Part shown: in pieces, positions 1 through 8,904 of the stretch | Position numbering within the stretch: the stretch's first letter is position 1 | How the letters are laid out: each line of letters starts with the position of its first letter | Source: Bin5 sp009843665 | GTDB lineage: Bacteria > Chloroflexota > Anaerolineae > Caldilineales > Caldilineaceae | DNA: 64,000 bases | Reading direction: 5' to 3' | NCBI GenBank assembly: GCA_965220285.1 | Contig: OZ244818.1 | Span: 5,518,001-5,582,000 of the forward strand | Program-made: the position numbers and the translations under genes | Notes under the pieces: generated by a model | Databases searched by the model: none | What the model saw: the letters and a program-made list of their open reading frames with translations, nothing else | What the model was told of the DNA's origin: nothing

Positions 1-610
1 TCTTTGTGCGGAGATTTCGCACGTGGACATCGATAGAGCGCTCGTACCCTTCGTAGGCATCGCCACTGACAGACTCCAGCAAGTCAAGGCGGGAAAAGGC
101 CCGGCCGGGTGACAGCATGAATGTCTCCAGCAGGTCGAACTCCGAAGGCGTGAGGGAAACTGGGTTGCCGCTGACAGTCACTGTTCGCCCTGAACGATCA
201 AGGGAGATTTCCGCCGCCCGCAGGATTTCCGGCTGGCGGCTCTTCTGCCCAGCCCTCCGGAGCACGGCGCGGACTCTTGCCATGAGCTCCTGGACGCCGA
301 AGGGTTTGGTAACGTAGTCATCGGCTCCCAATTCCAGGCCGACAACCTTATCGCTCTCTTCAATTCTGGCGGTTAGTACGATGATAGGGGCTTCTGATTC
401 TATTGTGAATTGCCGAATGAAGTCGTAGCCCCCCATCTCCGGCATCATCAGGTCCAGAAGGACGAGGTCCGGTTTCTCGTAACGGGCTGCAAACAGCGCT
501 TCACGCCCGTTGGCAGCCTCAACCACCCGGAAACCCTCCCTCTCTAAGTAGAGGCGCACCATTTCGCGCAGTTTTGCTTCGTCGTCTACAACCAGGATAG
601 TTTGAGACAC
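1..610 (-). CDS. OmpR-family response regulator, C-terminus cut by window edge
   Basis: The frame opens with GTG at 610 (a GGGGGGAAG/AGG purine stretch lies just upstream) and runs off the left edge after about 203 residues. Residues 1-120 form a receiver domain: acidic pair D9/D10, phospho-acceptor D53 in LLDLMMPE, T80, and K102 in the YVTKPF turn. After a short linker comes an OmpR/PhoB winged-helix effector, with the typical LTPSEFDLLE and SIDVHVRNLR segments visible. It is a DNA-binding transcription factor controlled by a histidine kinase, which is presumably encoded beyond the left edge. Only the last 20-30 residues are missing. The target genes cannot be told from the sequence. Confidence 0.93.
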   Translation of the reverse strand, partial: MSQTILVVDDEAKLREMVRLYLEREGFRVVEAANGREALFAARYEKPDLVLLDLMMPEMGGYDFIRQFTIESEAPIIVLTARIEESDKVVGLELGADDYVTKPFGVQELMARVRAVLRRAGQKSRQPEILRAAEISLDRSGRTVTVSGNPVSLTPSEFDLLETFMLSPGRAFSRLDLLESVSGDAYEGYERSIDVHVRNLRTK

Positions 611-1005
611 TACAGCCTGCTTCCCCCCTTTGTCAACGGGTCAATCCAGGGGGGATCGGTACGCATTCCGAGGTCGCGACTGCTCTGCGACCAGTGTTCC
701 TCGTGGCATTCGGTTACTATTGTCGCACAATTGTGTTTAGAAAGTATGAAGGATAGTTGAAGATTCAACAAGGGCTTACCGAAAGGGTGCATGTATCGCC
801 GGACAATCTGGTTCCCCTCCCGGCATCCGGTCGACATCGGAACGGGGTCGGCACTCAACTTGAGCGGAACTGCGGCGCGTATGTTGGCGAATGTTGGCTG
901 TGGTACAATTGCTCGCGGATTCAGAAACAGATTGCAGGTCCGAGCGATTGCGTAGATTAGTCTGACGGAATACTCCCAAGAGGCAGAATCAGAAAGGAAA
1001 AAACA
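611..1005. other. Divergent intergenic region
   Basis: No convincing gene. The region separates the minus-strand response regulator from the plus-strand DinB/thiolase operon, so it should hold promoters for both. The only signal I can point to is an extended -10 (TG-G-TACAAT, 901-909) on the plus strand, without a good -35. Short open frames crossing the area lack family features or ribosome binding sites. Confidence 0.5.
901..909 (+). promoter_or_regulatory. Possible extended -10 promoter for the 1006-5334 operon
   Basis: TGGTACAAT fits the TGn-TATAAT extended -10 with one mismatch. It lies about 95 bases before the ATG at 1006. No clear -35 hexamer is present 16-18 bases upstream, so the call is weak. 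Confidence 0.3.
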
Positions 1006-1473
1006 ATGTCTCAGGTGGCAATCGGGATGCACAGGCAGATACGCTCTTCCATCCATTCTGCCGTAAAGGGTCTGTCAACCGAGCAACTGCACACGGTACC
1101 AGATGGATTCGACAATAATATCGCCTGGAATGTGGGACACCTTCTCGTCGTCCAGCAGCGACTTCTCTACCGACCGTGCGGGCTGCCCATATCTCTTGCC
1201 GAAGAGATGATCCCGCTGTATCTGCCGAACACGTCTCCCGCTGATTGGGAAGCTGAGCCGGATGCCGAGGAGCTGGTGGGGATGCTAATGCCACAGCAGG
1301 AGCAACTGGAGGCGGATTATGCGGCAGGGGTCTTCAGCGAAAACGGGTTCAGCGAGTTTACGACAGGGTCGGGTGTCACCCTCTCCAACATTGACGGCGC
1401 GCTGGTCTTCAACACCTATCACGAGGCACAGCATTTCGGATTCATCCAGGCTTTGATAAACCTGGTGGGTTGA
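1006..1473 (+). CDS. DinB-fold (DinB_2-like) protein
   Basis: A 155-residue four-helix-bundle protein of the DinB/YfiT superfamily. The metal-site histidines typical of the family can be seen: H in NVGHLL (about residue 45) and the closing HEAQHFGF near the C-terminus. Length matches the family (150-170). Members bind a divalent metal, and some act as thiol-dependent transferases, but the substrate here is unknown. AGAAAGGA lies 8-10 bases before the ATG. Its stop codon overlaps the thiolase start (TGATG), so it appears to be the first gene of the operon. Confidence 0.8.
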   Translation: MSQVAIGMHRQIRSSIHSAVKGLSTEQLHTVPDGFDNNIAWNVGHLLVVQQRLLYRPCGLPISLAEEMIPLYLPNTSPADWEAEPDAEELVGMLMPQQEQLEADYAAGVFSENGFSEFTTGSGVTLSNIDGALVFNTYHEAQHFGFIQALINLVG

Positions 1474-2753
1474 TGCAGATGCCTGAGGTTGTCATAGTCA
1501 GTGCGGTGCGCACACCGATCGGCAAAATACGAGGTGCCTTAGCTTCGATTCGACCGGATGACCTGGCGGCGCTCGCCGTTCGAGAAGCCGTTGCAAGAGC
1601 CGGAATAGAGCCTGGGGAGATCGAGGAAGTCTATCTGGGTTGCGCCAATCAAGCGGGAGAAGACAATCGCAACATCGCGCGGATGGCTGCCTTGCTGGCC
1701 GGGCTTCCGCACGAGGTGGCGGGGGTTACCGTGAACAGGCTGTGTGCGAGCGGGCTCACAGCCGTCAATCAAGCTGCCAGGGCAGTTCTGTGCGGCGAGG
1801 GCGAAGTCTTTGTCGCCGGCGGTGTGGAAAGTATGACTCGCGCCCCCTATAGTCTGCCCAAGAATCCGACCGGCTTCGGCCCGTCCGGCAATATAACGGG
1901 CTTTGACACGACGCTCGGCTGGCGGTATCCCAACCCGGCGCTGGAAGCGCTTTTCCCGCTGGAGGCGATGGGTGAGACGGCCGAGAACATATACGAAATG
2001 AGTTGCGCTTCAGAGATAACAGGGGGCGAGATAGGCCGAGCGGAACAGGACCGTTTTGCCCTGCAGAGCCAGGAAAGGGCGGTCCATGCGATCAACGAGG
2101 GCCGCTTTGAGCGCGAGATAGTGCCCGTAACGATCCCGCAGAGGCGAGGTGAGCCTGTCGTTATGGATACCGACGAACACCCTCGCTATACGAAAGGGGA
2201 GAACAACTACCAGCTTGCGACCAGCATGGAGGCCTTGGGGGGCCTGCGTCCTGCTTTTCGAAAAGGAGGAACGGTCACCGCAGGCAACGCCAGCGGGCTG
2301 AACGATGGCGCGTGCGCGCTTGTACTGATGTCGCGCGAGCGGGCCAGCGAACTGAGGATCCGCCCCATTGCCCGGTGGATGGCGTCGGCTGCAGCCGGTG
2401 TCGACCCCCGCGTAATGGGTCTTGGGCCAGTGGCCGCGGCACGCAAGGCGTTGGCGCGTTCGGGGCTTTCGACCGAGGATATCGATTTGGTCGAGATCAA
2501 CGAGGCTTTCGCGGTACAGACGCTGGCCGTACTGCGAGAACTCGAACTGGGGGAAGAGATCACGAATGTGAACGGCGGAGCGATTTCTCTCGGCCATCCG
2601 TTGGGCTGCTCCGGCGCCCGCATTCTGACTACGCTCATACACGAGATGCATAGAAGAGCCGATTCAGGCGAGGTGGCCCGCTACGGCCTGGCGACGCTCT
2701 GCGTGGGCGTAGGTCAGGGCGAGGCGACCGTGGTCGAAAGGTTGGACGGTTGA
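1473..2753 (+). CDS. Acetyl-CoA acetyltransferase / 3-oxoadipyl-CoA-type thiolase
   Basis: A 426-residue thiolase. The acyl-accepting Cys is in NRLCASGLTA (about residue 91). The histidine motif GGAISLGHPLGCSGAR and the second catalytic Cys in TLCVGVGQG are both intact, so the enzyme should be active. It condenses or cleaves beta-ketoacyl-CoA. The ATG at 1473 overlaps the upstream stop by one base; ATG 1479 and TTG 1470 are alternatives. Directly followed by a CoA-transferase and an intradiol-dioxygenase-like protein, it could be the PcaF step of the beta-ketoadipate pathway, but thiolases of ketone-body or fatty-acid metabolism look alike. The substrate is therefore inferred from context only. 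Confidence 0.93.
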   Translation: MQMPEVVIVSAVRTPIGKIRGALASIRPDDLAALAVREAVARAGIEPGEIEEVYLGCANQAGEDNRNIARMAALLAGLPHEVAGVTVNRLCASGLTAVNQAARAVLCGEGEVFVAGGVESMTRAPYSLPKNPTGFGPSGNITGFDTTLGWRYPNPALEALFPLEAMGETAENIYEMSCASEITGGEIGRAEQDRFALQSQERAVHAINEGRFEREIVPVTIPQRRGEPVVMDTDEHPRYTKGENNYQLATSMEALGGLRPAFRKGGTVTAGNASGLNDGACALVLMSRERASELRIRPIARWMASAAAGVDPRVMGLGPVAAARKALARSGLSTEDIDLVEINEAFAVQTLAVLRELELGEEITNVNGGAISLGHPLGCSGARILTTLIHEMHRRADSGEVARYGLATLCVGVGQGEATVVERLDG

Positions 2754-4099
2754 AGCTGCTACCGCAAATCACGCCGGCAGAAGCGGCTGCACTGGTCAAG
2801 TCCGGAGCCACAGTTCTGGTGGGCGGTTTCGGGATGACGGGTAATCCCACCCAGGTACTGCATGCGCTAGCGGATTCGGACGTTGGCGGATTAACCTATA
2901 TTGCGAACAACGTTGGCGAGCCGGGCCTTGGTGGGGGGCGATTGTTGCGTAACGGGCAGATCAAGAAGGCGATCGGCTCGTTCTTTACCAGCAATCCGGA
3001 AGCGGTAGCGGCTGCACAGTCAGGCGCAATCGAGTTTGAAGTGATGCCGCAGGGCACGATGACTGAGGCGATTCGGGCTGGCGGGGCGGGAATCGGCGGG
3101 TTCTACACGCCGACAGCGGCCGGTACTGTGCTGGCCGAAGGTCGGGAAACGAAACAGATTGACGGCCGACTGCATGTGTTCCAGCCGGCATTGCGGGCCG
3201 ACGTGGCGCTGATCAGGGCATGGACTGCGGACGCAGCGGGCAACCTTGCTTACCGCATGACCGAGCAGAACTTCAACAGAGCGATGGCGACGGCCGCGGA
3301 CCTGGTCATCGCCGAGGTGGAGGAGTGCGTGCCCGCGGGAGAACTGCCGCCTGAGTCGGTGCATACGCCTGGATGTTACGTCGACTATCTGGTGCCGGTA
3401 AGGACGACGGAGGCGGACCTGGGTTCGTCGGCGTCGATCGCCGAAAGCGGCAAGAGAGCCGGTGGTTTGCGAATGAAGTTGGCGCGGCGTGCGCTGGCCG
3501 AACTGAAGCCGGGAGACATTGTCAATCTGGGTGTGGGCATACCGACACTTGTGGCGGACCTGATCACACCGGCGCACGGCATCATTTTGCATACCGAGAA
3601 CGGGATGCTGGGGGTCGGACCCGCGCCGGAGAGGGGCGGGGCGATGGAGTATCCAATCAACGCCAGCAAGATTCCGGTGACGGCACTGCCCGGCAGCAGT
3701 TACTTTGACAGCGCGGACTCCTTTGCGATGATTCGGGGCGGGCACGTGGACGCGGCGATCATGGGGGGACTGCAGGTTGATGAGCAGGCCAATCTGGCCA
3801 ACTGGGCGGCGCCCGGTAGACCGTTGCTGGGCGTAGGCGGGGCGATGGACCTGGCATCGGGCGCCAAGCGCCTGATCGTAACCATGACCCACGCCAGCCG
3901 TGACGGCAACTCGAAGATCGTGCCGGCTTGCACGCTGCCGCTGACGGCGACAGGCGCGGTTGACGTGATCATTACCGAACTGGCCGTCTTTCGCTTCCTC
4001 AACGAACGCCTGACCGTCACCGAGTTGATGGATGGGGCCTCGCTGGAGGAGGTCCAGTCAAGGACAGCAGCGAAATTCGATATTGGCTTAGAGAGTTGA
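2750..4099 (+). CDS. 3-oxoacid CoA-transferase, A and B subunits fused
   Basis: A 449-residue family I CoA-transferase with both subunits in one chain. Residues 1-235 are the A half (glycine-rich GGFGMTGNP near 25-32). Residues 240-449 are the B half, with catalytic glutamate E283 in HTENGMLG and the GVGIPTLVAD segment before it. It moves CoA between a dicarboxylic or acyl-CoA and a 3-oxoacid, the step that precedes thiolysis. The start is TTG at 2750, overlapping the thiolase stop (TTGA), which suggests translational coupling. Succinyl-CoA:3-oxoacid and 3-oxoadipate CoA-transferases cannot be told apart by eye. Confidence 0.92.
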   Translation: MKLLPQITPAEAAALVKSGATVLVGGFGMTGNPTQVLHALADSDVGGLTYIANNVGEPGLGGGRLLRNGQIKKAIGSFFTSNPEAVAAAQSGAIEFEVMPQGTMTEAIRAGGAGIGGFYTPTAAGTVLAEGRETKQIDGRLHVFQPALRADVALIRAWTADAAGNLAYRMTEQNFNRAMATAADLVIAEVEECVPAGELPPESVHTPGCYVDYLVPVRTTEADLGSSASIAESGKRAGGLRMKLARRALAELKPGDIVNLGVGIPTLVADLITPAHGIILHTENGMLGVGPAPERGGAMEYPINASKIPVTALPGSSYFDSADSFAMIRGGHVDAAIMGGLQVDEQANLANWAAPGRPLLGVGGAMDLASGAKRLIVTMTHASRDGNSKIVPACTLPLTATGAVDVIITELAVFRFLNERLTVTELMDGASLEEVQSRTAAKFDIGLES

Positions 4100-4152
4100 C
4101 GAAGACGATCCTTCAAACTCCTGCAATCCCTTTCGGGAATGAAGACCAACCC

Positions 4153-4926
4153 ATGAATGAACGACCATTCCACTGTTTCTTGGTGACGGTCGCATTGGCA
4201 GCAATGTCTTTGGCGGCGTGTATAGCCCCAGATATGTCTGCGGGACCCAGTATAGAGGCGCCCCAGAGCACGGCGGCCCAAGCAGAGAGCGCAGCGAATC
4301 AAGAAGAAGGCAGTCTAGAAAAGGGGTCAGTTGAGCAAGACCTCGAAGCGCTGCGAATAGAGATTGAATACTTCACGCCGTCGCAGACGGAAGGCCCCTT
4401 CTACCCTGTGCAGATGCCGGATGATCGGGACAGCGACCTCTTCGTCGTGGACGGGGCAGAGGGAAGGCCTGCCGGTGAGATTCTCGTCTTCGAAGGGGTA
4501 CTTTACGACGGTGCAGGTTTGCCCGTTCCCGGCGCAGTGATCGAGATATGGCAGACCGATGACAACGGAATCTACATGCACCCAGGCGACTCCAACAGTT
4601 CGAGAAGGGATGTAAACTTTCAGTCGTATGGCAGGTCGGCAACGGGGCTGGAAGGTCGCTACAGTTTCAGGACGATCATGCCGGGCGACTACAATCCGCG
4701 TCCTCGACATATTCACGTAAAGGTGCGGATGGACGGGCGTGAACTTCTGACCACACAGTTCTATTTCAGTAACGACCCGAATGCCGGGTCCGACCGGATT
4801 TTCGCAGGGGCAGGCGAAGAGGTGTCGGCTCTGATCATGGAGATAGAGGAGGGCCTTGACTCCGAGGGCAACTCGGTGCTGATTGGCAGACGAGATATTG
4901 TTCTTCGCGATGTATTTTCGGAGTGA
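4153..4926 (+). CDS. Intradiol ring-cleavage dioxygenase-like lipoprotein
   Basis: A 257-residue protein with a lipoprotein signal (hydrophobic stretch ending LAAC, Cys23), so it should sit on the outer face of the membrane. I chose ATG 4153 because it begins this signal; the frame itself opens at TTG 4096. Residues 70-250 match the catechol/protocatechuate dioxygenase fold, and the four ferric-iron ligands of that family appear present: Y141, Y180, H186 and H188 (in DYNPRPRHIHVKV). Such enzymes insert O2 between two ring hydroxyls. Catechol and protocatechuate dioxygenases are usually cytoplasmic, so an exported form is unusual, and extracellular catechols or lignin-like material are possible substrates. 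It sits in one operon with a thiolase and CoA-transferase. Confidence 0.88.
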   Translation: MNERPFHCFLVTVALAAMSLAACIAPDMSAGPSIEAPQSTAAQAESAANQEEGSLEKGSVEQDLEALRIEIEYFTPSQTEGPFYPVQMPDDRDSDLFVVDGAEGRPAGEILVFEGVLYDGAGLPVPGAVIEIWQTDDNGIYMHPGDSNSSRRDVNFQSYGRSATGLEGRYSFRTIMPGDYNPRPRHIHVKVRMDGRELLTTQFYFSNDPNAGSDRIFAGAGEEVSALIMEIEEGLDSEGNSVLIGRRDIVLRDVFSE

Positions 4927-4953
4927 CGGGGACCTTACGAGGAAAACAGCCGC

Positions 4954-5334
4954 GTGAAGCTTTCGGATCTTGGCAATCCCAAATATATTGCTCTGGAGAC
5001 CTTCCGCAAGAATGGGCAAAAGGTCAAGACGCCGGTCTGGACTGTGGCGCAAGAGGGCAAGCTGTTGGTATGGACGCAAGGCGACAGTTGGAAGGTCACA
5101 CGCGTTCGTAACAATCCACGCGTTCGGGTTGCCCAATGTGACATGAGGGGCAACGTTTTGGGTCCCTGGGTAGAGGGCGTTGTCAGGTCGATCTCAGGTG
5201 ACGAAGAGACGAAGCGATCGATGGCGAGCCTGCTGAGGCGGAAGTATCCCTTCGCGGTTGCGGTACTATCGCTAATCGCCGTGATACGCGGCACCAATAG
5301 AGGACAGGTGGTCATGGAAATTGAGGACGCATAG
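4954..5334 (+). CDS. F420-dependent PPOX-class oxidoreductase
   Basis: A 126-residue split-barrel flavin/deazaflavin-binding protein of the TIGR03666 type. The N-terminal LGNPKYIALETFRKNG, the KTPVWTV strand and the RVRVAQCDMRGN segment are characteristic of this small family, whose studied mycobacterial relatives bind F420. The start is GTG at 4954, 27 bases after the dioxygenase stop. Its role beside a ring-cleaving enzyme may be reduction of an aromatic or quinone substrate, but this is inference. It implies that the host makes coenzyme F420. Confidence 0.8.
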   Translation: MKLSDLGNPKYIALETFRKNGQKVKTPVWTVAQEGKLLVWTQGDSWKVTRVRNNPRVRVAQCDMRGNVLGPWVEGVVRSISGDEETKRSMASLLRRKYPFAVAVLSLIAVIRGTNRGQVVMEIEDA

Positions 5335-5455
5335 AGGCCGCCCTTCTTAATGCAACTGCTTCAGTTAAAAAGTGAATTGTTGAGATTCAGTTCGCGACGA
5401 AGGTTTATCAGCGCATCAGAATTTACGGTCCCAGGTAAAAGGAGCCTACTTTCCC

Positions 5456-6979
5456 ATGAGAGCTGTGATGGTCATGTTCGACACGTTGAACCGGCACATG
5501 TTGCCTCCTTACGGCTGCGACTGGACGCAAGCGCCAAACTACACCCGGCTGGCAGAACGAACGGTCACTTTCGACAACTGCTATGTTGGGAGCATGCCGT
5601 GCATGCCGGCGCGGCGGGAGCTGCATACGGGCCGCTACAATTTCCTACACCGCAGCTGGGGACCGCTTGAGCCGTTCGACGATTCAATGCCGGAGAACCT
5701 GTCGAAGAACGGAATCTACACACATCTCAGCACCGACCACCAGCACTATTTCGAGGATGGCGGGGCATCCTATCACACGCGTTATGACAGCTGGGATTTT
5801 CACCGCGGTCAGGAGGGAGACGCCTGGATAGGGCAAGTGGCTGATCCGGAGGCACCGGAGAACATCAACCGGACGTCCTCTTCAAACTTGCGGCCTCTGC
5901 CTCAGGGAACGAAGCGCCGGAACGGAGACACGTCTCGCCAGGACTGGATCAACAGGAAGGTCCTGGACAGTGAGGAGAAACAGCCGCAGGCGAAGACCTT
6001 CGCCGCCGGGCTGGAATTTATCCGCCGCAACCACGAGGAGGACAACTGGTTCCTGCAGGTAGAGACGTTCGACCCACATGAACCTTTCTTTACCCAGCAG
6101 AAGTACAAGGACCTCTATCCGCATGAGTACAACGGTAGGCTCTTCGACTGGCCATCCTATCGCAAGGTGGAGGAAACGCCTGAAGAGGTGCAGCATCTGC
6201 GGTACGAATACGCGGCGCTGCTCAGTATGTGCGATGAGTACCTGGGGAAGGTACTGGACCTGATGGATGAGTTGAGCATGTGGGAGGACACGATGCTGAT
6301 CGTGTGTACCGACCACGGCTTTCTGCTGGGGGAGCACGACTGGTGGGCCAAGATTGTGCCGCCATTTTACAATGAGGTTGCCCACACACCGCTCTTCATC
6401 TGGGACCCTCGCAGCCGGGCGGCAGGCATCCGCCGGGAACAACTGGCGCAGATGATCGACTTGCCGGCGACGCTTCTGGAGTTCTTCGGGGTTGACAGAC
6501 CCCTGGACGTGGAGGGGATCCCACTGGGTGATGTCATTGCAACGGACGCGCCGACGCGCGACGCGGTGCTGTTTGGCGTTCACGGCGGGCATGTGAACAT
6601 TACAGACGGGCGTTTTGTTTACATGCGGGGCCCGGTGGACCCATCCTACAACCAGCCCCTCTTCAACTACACGCTGATGCCCAATCATATGCGGGACCGC
6701 TTCGGCGTCGATGAGCTGCAGGAAATTCAGCTGGCCGAACCGTTCTCGTTCACCAAGGGCTGCCGAACGATGAAAGTCGCCTCTCGGCAGGTCTTCGGTG
6801 CGGTCCCGCGATTCACGATGCTCTTTGACCTGGAGGCAGATCCAGGGCAGGAGAAGCCGATTGACAATGTGGCCGAGGAGGCACGATTGTCGGCGCGCAT
6901 GGCGGAATTGATGCAGGCCAACAATGCGCCGCAGGAGCAGTTTGAGCGGCTGGGACTGGCGGTTCCGGAGACCGCCTAG
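5456..6979 (+). CDS. Sulfatase (formylglycine-dependent, type I)
   Basis: A 507-residue alkaline-phosphatase-superfamily sulfatase. The modification motif C-x-P-x-R is present as CMPARRELHTGR, so Cys49 should become formylglycine. Metal-binding positions are seen in the N-terminal MFDTLNRHM and in CTDHGFLLGEH (about residue 285). No signal peptide is visible, so it looks cytoplasmic. GGAG lies about 12 bases before the ATG. It hydrolyses a sulfate ester of unknown type and needs a formylglycine-generating enzyme not found in this window. A terminator hairpin follows. A separate promoter is likely because 121 bases separate it from the F420 gene. Confidence 0.93.
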   Translation: MRAVMVMFDTLNRHMLPPYGCDWTQAPNYTRLAERTVTFDNCYVGSMPCMPARRELHTGRYNFLHRSWGPLEPFDDSMPENLSKNGIYTHLSTDHQHYFEDGGASYHTRYDSWDFHRGQEGDAWIGQVADPEAPENINRTSSSNLRPLPQGTKRRNGDTSRQDWINRKVLDSEEKQPQAKTFAAGLEFIRRNHEEDNWFLQVETFDPHEPFFTQQKYKDLYPHEYNGRLFDWPSYRKVEETPEEVQHLRYEYAALLSMCDEYLGKVLDLMDELSMWEDTMLIVCTDHGFLLGEHDWWAKIVPPFYNEVAHTPLFIWDPRSRAAGIRREQLAQMIDLPATLLEFFGVDRPLDVEGIPLGDVIATDAPTRDAVLFGVHGGHVNITDGRFVYMRGPVDPSYNQPLFNYTLMPNHMRDRFGVDELQEIQLAEPFSFTKGCRTMKVASRQVFGAVPRFTMLFDLEADPGQEKPIDNVAEEARLSARMAELMQANNAPQEQFERLGLAVPETA

Positions 6980-7119
6980 TGGTCGTTTGGGTTGAGAAGA
7001 CGCGGTTTCCCGAATTGCGTGATGTGTAGAGGCGGGCAAGATTGACACGATTTCTTTGCGTAACCGCGCGGGAAGTCGCGGTTTCAAGCAGGATTCGCAT
7101 CAGGTGCAGGAATACGAAA

Positions 7120-7160
7120 GCGCCGGCACACAATAGATGTGTCCGGCGCCTCTTCTTTAA
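7120..7160. terminator. Bidirectional terminator between sulfatase and rplS
   Basis: Inverted repeat GCGCCGG-C-ACACA / TGTGTCCGGCGC (7120-7132 with 7138-7149, one bulged C), followed on the plus strand by CTCTTCTTT. On the minus strand the stem is followed by TTTCGTATT. It lies between two convergent genes and can serve both. Confidence 0.75.
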
Positions 7161-7218
7161 AGAAATAGATTTCACGGAAATCGCGTTGGGTCGCCCTCTG
7201 GATTGCGGGCGGACCAGG

Positions 7219-7581
7219 CTAGACGCTGATGAAGCGCTTTTCCTTCAGACGTGCGGATTTCCCCTGCCGGTCGCGCAGGTAGTAGAGTTGGGCGCGGCGC
7301 ACTTTGGTTTTGCGCAGGACCTCGACTTTATCGATGTTCTTGCTGTATAGAGGGAATGTACGCTCTACACCGACGCCGTGCGAGCCTGTGCGGCGGACCG
7401 TGTAGCTGGCGCCGGCGTCGTTGCCCCCGCGCTTTGAGATTACGACCCCTTGAAACACCTGAATTCGCTCGTTTCGGCCTTCGGTTATGCGTTGGTGGAC
7501 GCGTACTGTATCGCCGGGATCGATTTCGGCCATGCCCTCGGGCAGCGCCGGCTGTAGAGAAGCCATTAGTGCGTTTGTCAT
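7219..7581 (-). CDS. rplS: 50S ribosomal protein L19
   Basis: A 120-residue L19, with the family signatures GDTVRVHQRITEGRNERIQ, FQGVVISKRG and the C-terminal KTKVRRAQLYYLRDRQGKSARLKEK. L19 sits at the 30S-50S interface. The usual trmD/rimM neighbours are absent here; the gene stands alone between a terminator and the MetE-like gene. The protein may begin at the second methionine (residue 6), since L19 proteins vary at the N-terminus. Confidence 0.97.
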   Translation of the reverse strand: MTNALMASLQPALPEGMAEIDPGDTVRVHQRITEGRNERIQVFQGVVISKRGGNDAGASYTVRRTGSHGVGVERTFPLYSKNIDKVEVLRKTKVRRAQLYYLRDRQGKSARLKEKRFISV

Positions 7582-7791
7582 CTTAAACCGCCTTGTGTCT
7601 TTTGCAGGGCCACCGGCGGAACCGGAGTTGCCCCCGCCAGAGCTTCCGATTTTTTCTCACTTTAGGTGCTACACACTGCGGCCGAGTTTGGATTGTAATC
7701 TGGGGCAAGAGAACCAGATTCTCGTCGCCAAAAGATAAGCACACAGCCCCGCAGTCTATCACAACGCCAGGTGCAGACCAAATTTTCGACA

Positions 7792-8829
7792 CTACATTTT
7801 CTTACGTACGATGTGCACGCCCTCCACCATGTTTTTCAGTTTCTGCCGTGCGGCCCAGCGTGCTGTCTGGCTGAGCCCGCAATCCGGTGCGAAAGCCAGC
7901 CGGTCGGCGGGAGCGAACTCGAGGCAGCGACGGACGGTGTCGGCAACATGCCTGGGCGATTCGATGAAGTAGCTTTTGACGTCGATGATGCCCACGGCTG
8001 CGTCTCTTCTTTCGGTGATGAGACCGATCACTTCAAGCTCCGAATACTCCCGGTTCGCCATCTCCACATGGATCTCGTCCACTTCCATGTCAAGAAAGGC
8101 AGGAAACATGGGCGCGTAACGCCGGAAACCGACGGGATGGCCCTTGTAGTTGCCGAAGCAGAGGTGTGTCGAGAGCCGGCATCTGCCAACGACAGAGGCC
8201 ACCGTGCGGTTGAAGATGTCGACGAAGCGGGCGGGGTCTTCCCGATAGGCGTAGCAACTCATCGAAGGTTCATCTACTGTAAGCTCCGTACAACCGGCCT
8301 CGACCAGATCCTCCAGCTCCTTGCGTACGATTGGCAGCAGTGCCTCTGTTATAGCGTAGCGGTCGGGGTACTGGCTGTTGGGAAGAAGCCGGCCGCTGAG
8401 CGTATACGGACCGGGCACGCTTGCCTTCAGTGTCGGGCTCCCATCTGAACCCGGCGCAAGCCTTTGCAGGCGCCGAAATTCTGCCACCGCGCCAAGCCCC
8501 TGCGGTGCCGAGAGCTCGCCAACAATCTCATGTTTGCCGCGCTGGTCGTGTGCAGGAGGGCCCCACAGTCGGGGCGAGGCCTGTTCCGGACGGATCCCTT
8601 CCAGATACCCATAGAAGGAGAGGTTGAAGTCGAGCCGGGTCTGTTCACCGTCGGTGATGACATCGGTCCCCGCCTCGAGCTGGTCGTGGACGGCCGCAAC
8701 GACCGCGTCGTCTACCATTTCGGCGACGTCGTGGCTGCCGAACCGGTCCAGGTGGGCGCTGGCGAACTCAAGCCAGGCGGGGAAGGGATAGCTGCCGATG
8801 ACGGTAGTGCGAAGCGGGATGGGTTGCAT
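7792..8829 (-). CDS. Cobalamin-independent methionine synthase C-domain-like protein (short MetE family)
   Basis: A 345-residue TIM-barrel protein equal to the C-terminal catalytic half of MetE, without the N-terminal half. All four zinc ligands of that domain appear: H222 and C224 in THLCFGN, E256 in HVEMANRE, and C317 in APDCGLSQ. Methyl transfer to a thiol is therefore plausible. Stand-alone C-domains of this type are core methionine synthases in some archaea and bacteria, but many are uncharacterised methyltransferases or act on other methylated compounds. It closes the minus-strand gene run that starts at 13904, with 75 bases between it and the SIS gene. Confidence 0.85.
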   Translation of the reverse strand: MQPIPLRTTVIGSYPFPAWLEFASAHLDRFGSHDVAEMVDDAVVAAVHDQLEAGTDVITDGEQTRLDFNLSFYGYLEGIRPEQASPRLWGPPAHDQRGKHEIVGELSAPQGLGAVAEFRRLQRLAPGSDGSPTLKASVPGPYTLSGRLLPNSQYPDRYAITEALLPIVRKELEDLVEAGCTELTVDEPSMSCYAYREDPARFVDIFNRTVASVVGRCRLSTHLCFGNYKGHPVGFRRYAPMFPAFLDMEVDEIHVEMANREYSELEVIGLITERRDAAVGIIDVKSYFIESPRHVADTVRRCLEFAPADRLAFAPDCGLSQTARWAARQKLKNMVEGVHIVRKKM

Positions 8830-8904
8830 TGAGAATTCGGACTCTTCCGGATACAGGGAGTTAGGCAGGTACTCGGGGGTGGGCGCGGACTGCTTGGAAG
8901 CTAA

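Noticed and set aside
3020..3892. 290-codon antisense frame
   Set aside because: Antisense shadow of the CoA-transferase gene; no domain visible.
5882..7087. 401-codon antisense frame
   Set aside because: It is the antisense shadow of a sulfatase gene whose coding sense is certain.
7582..7791. Leader regulation of rplS
   Set aside because: The only nearby repeat is a 5-base stem around 7710-7725, too weak to claim a regulatory structure. No well-spaced promoter was found.
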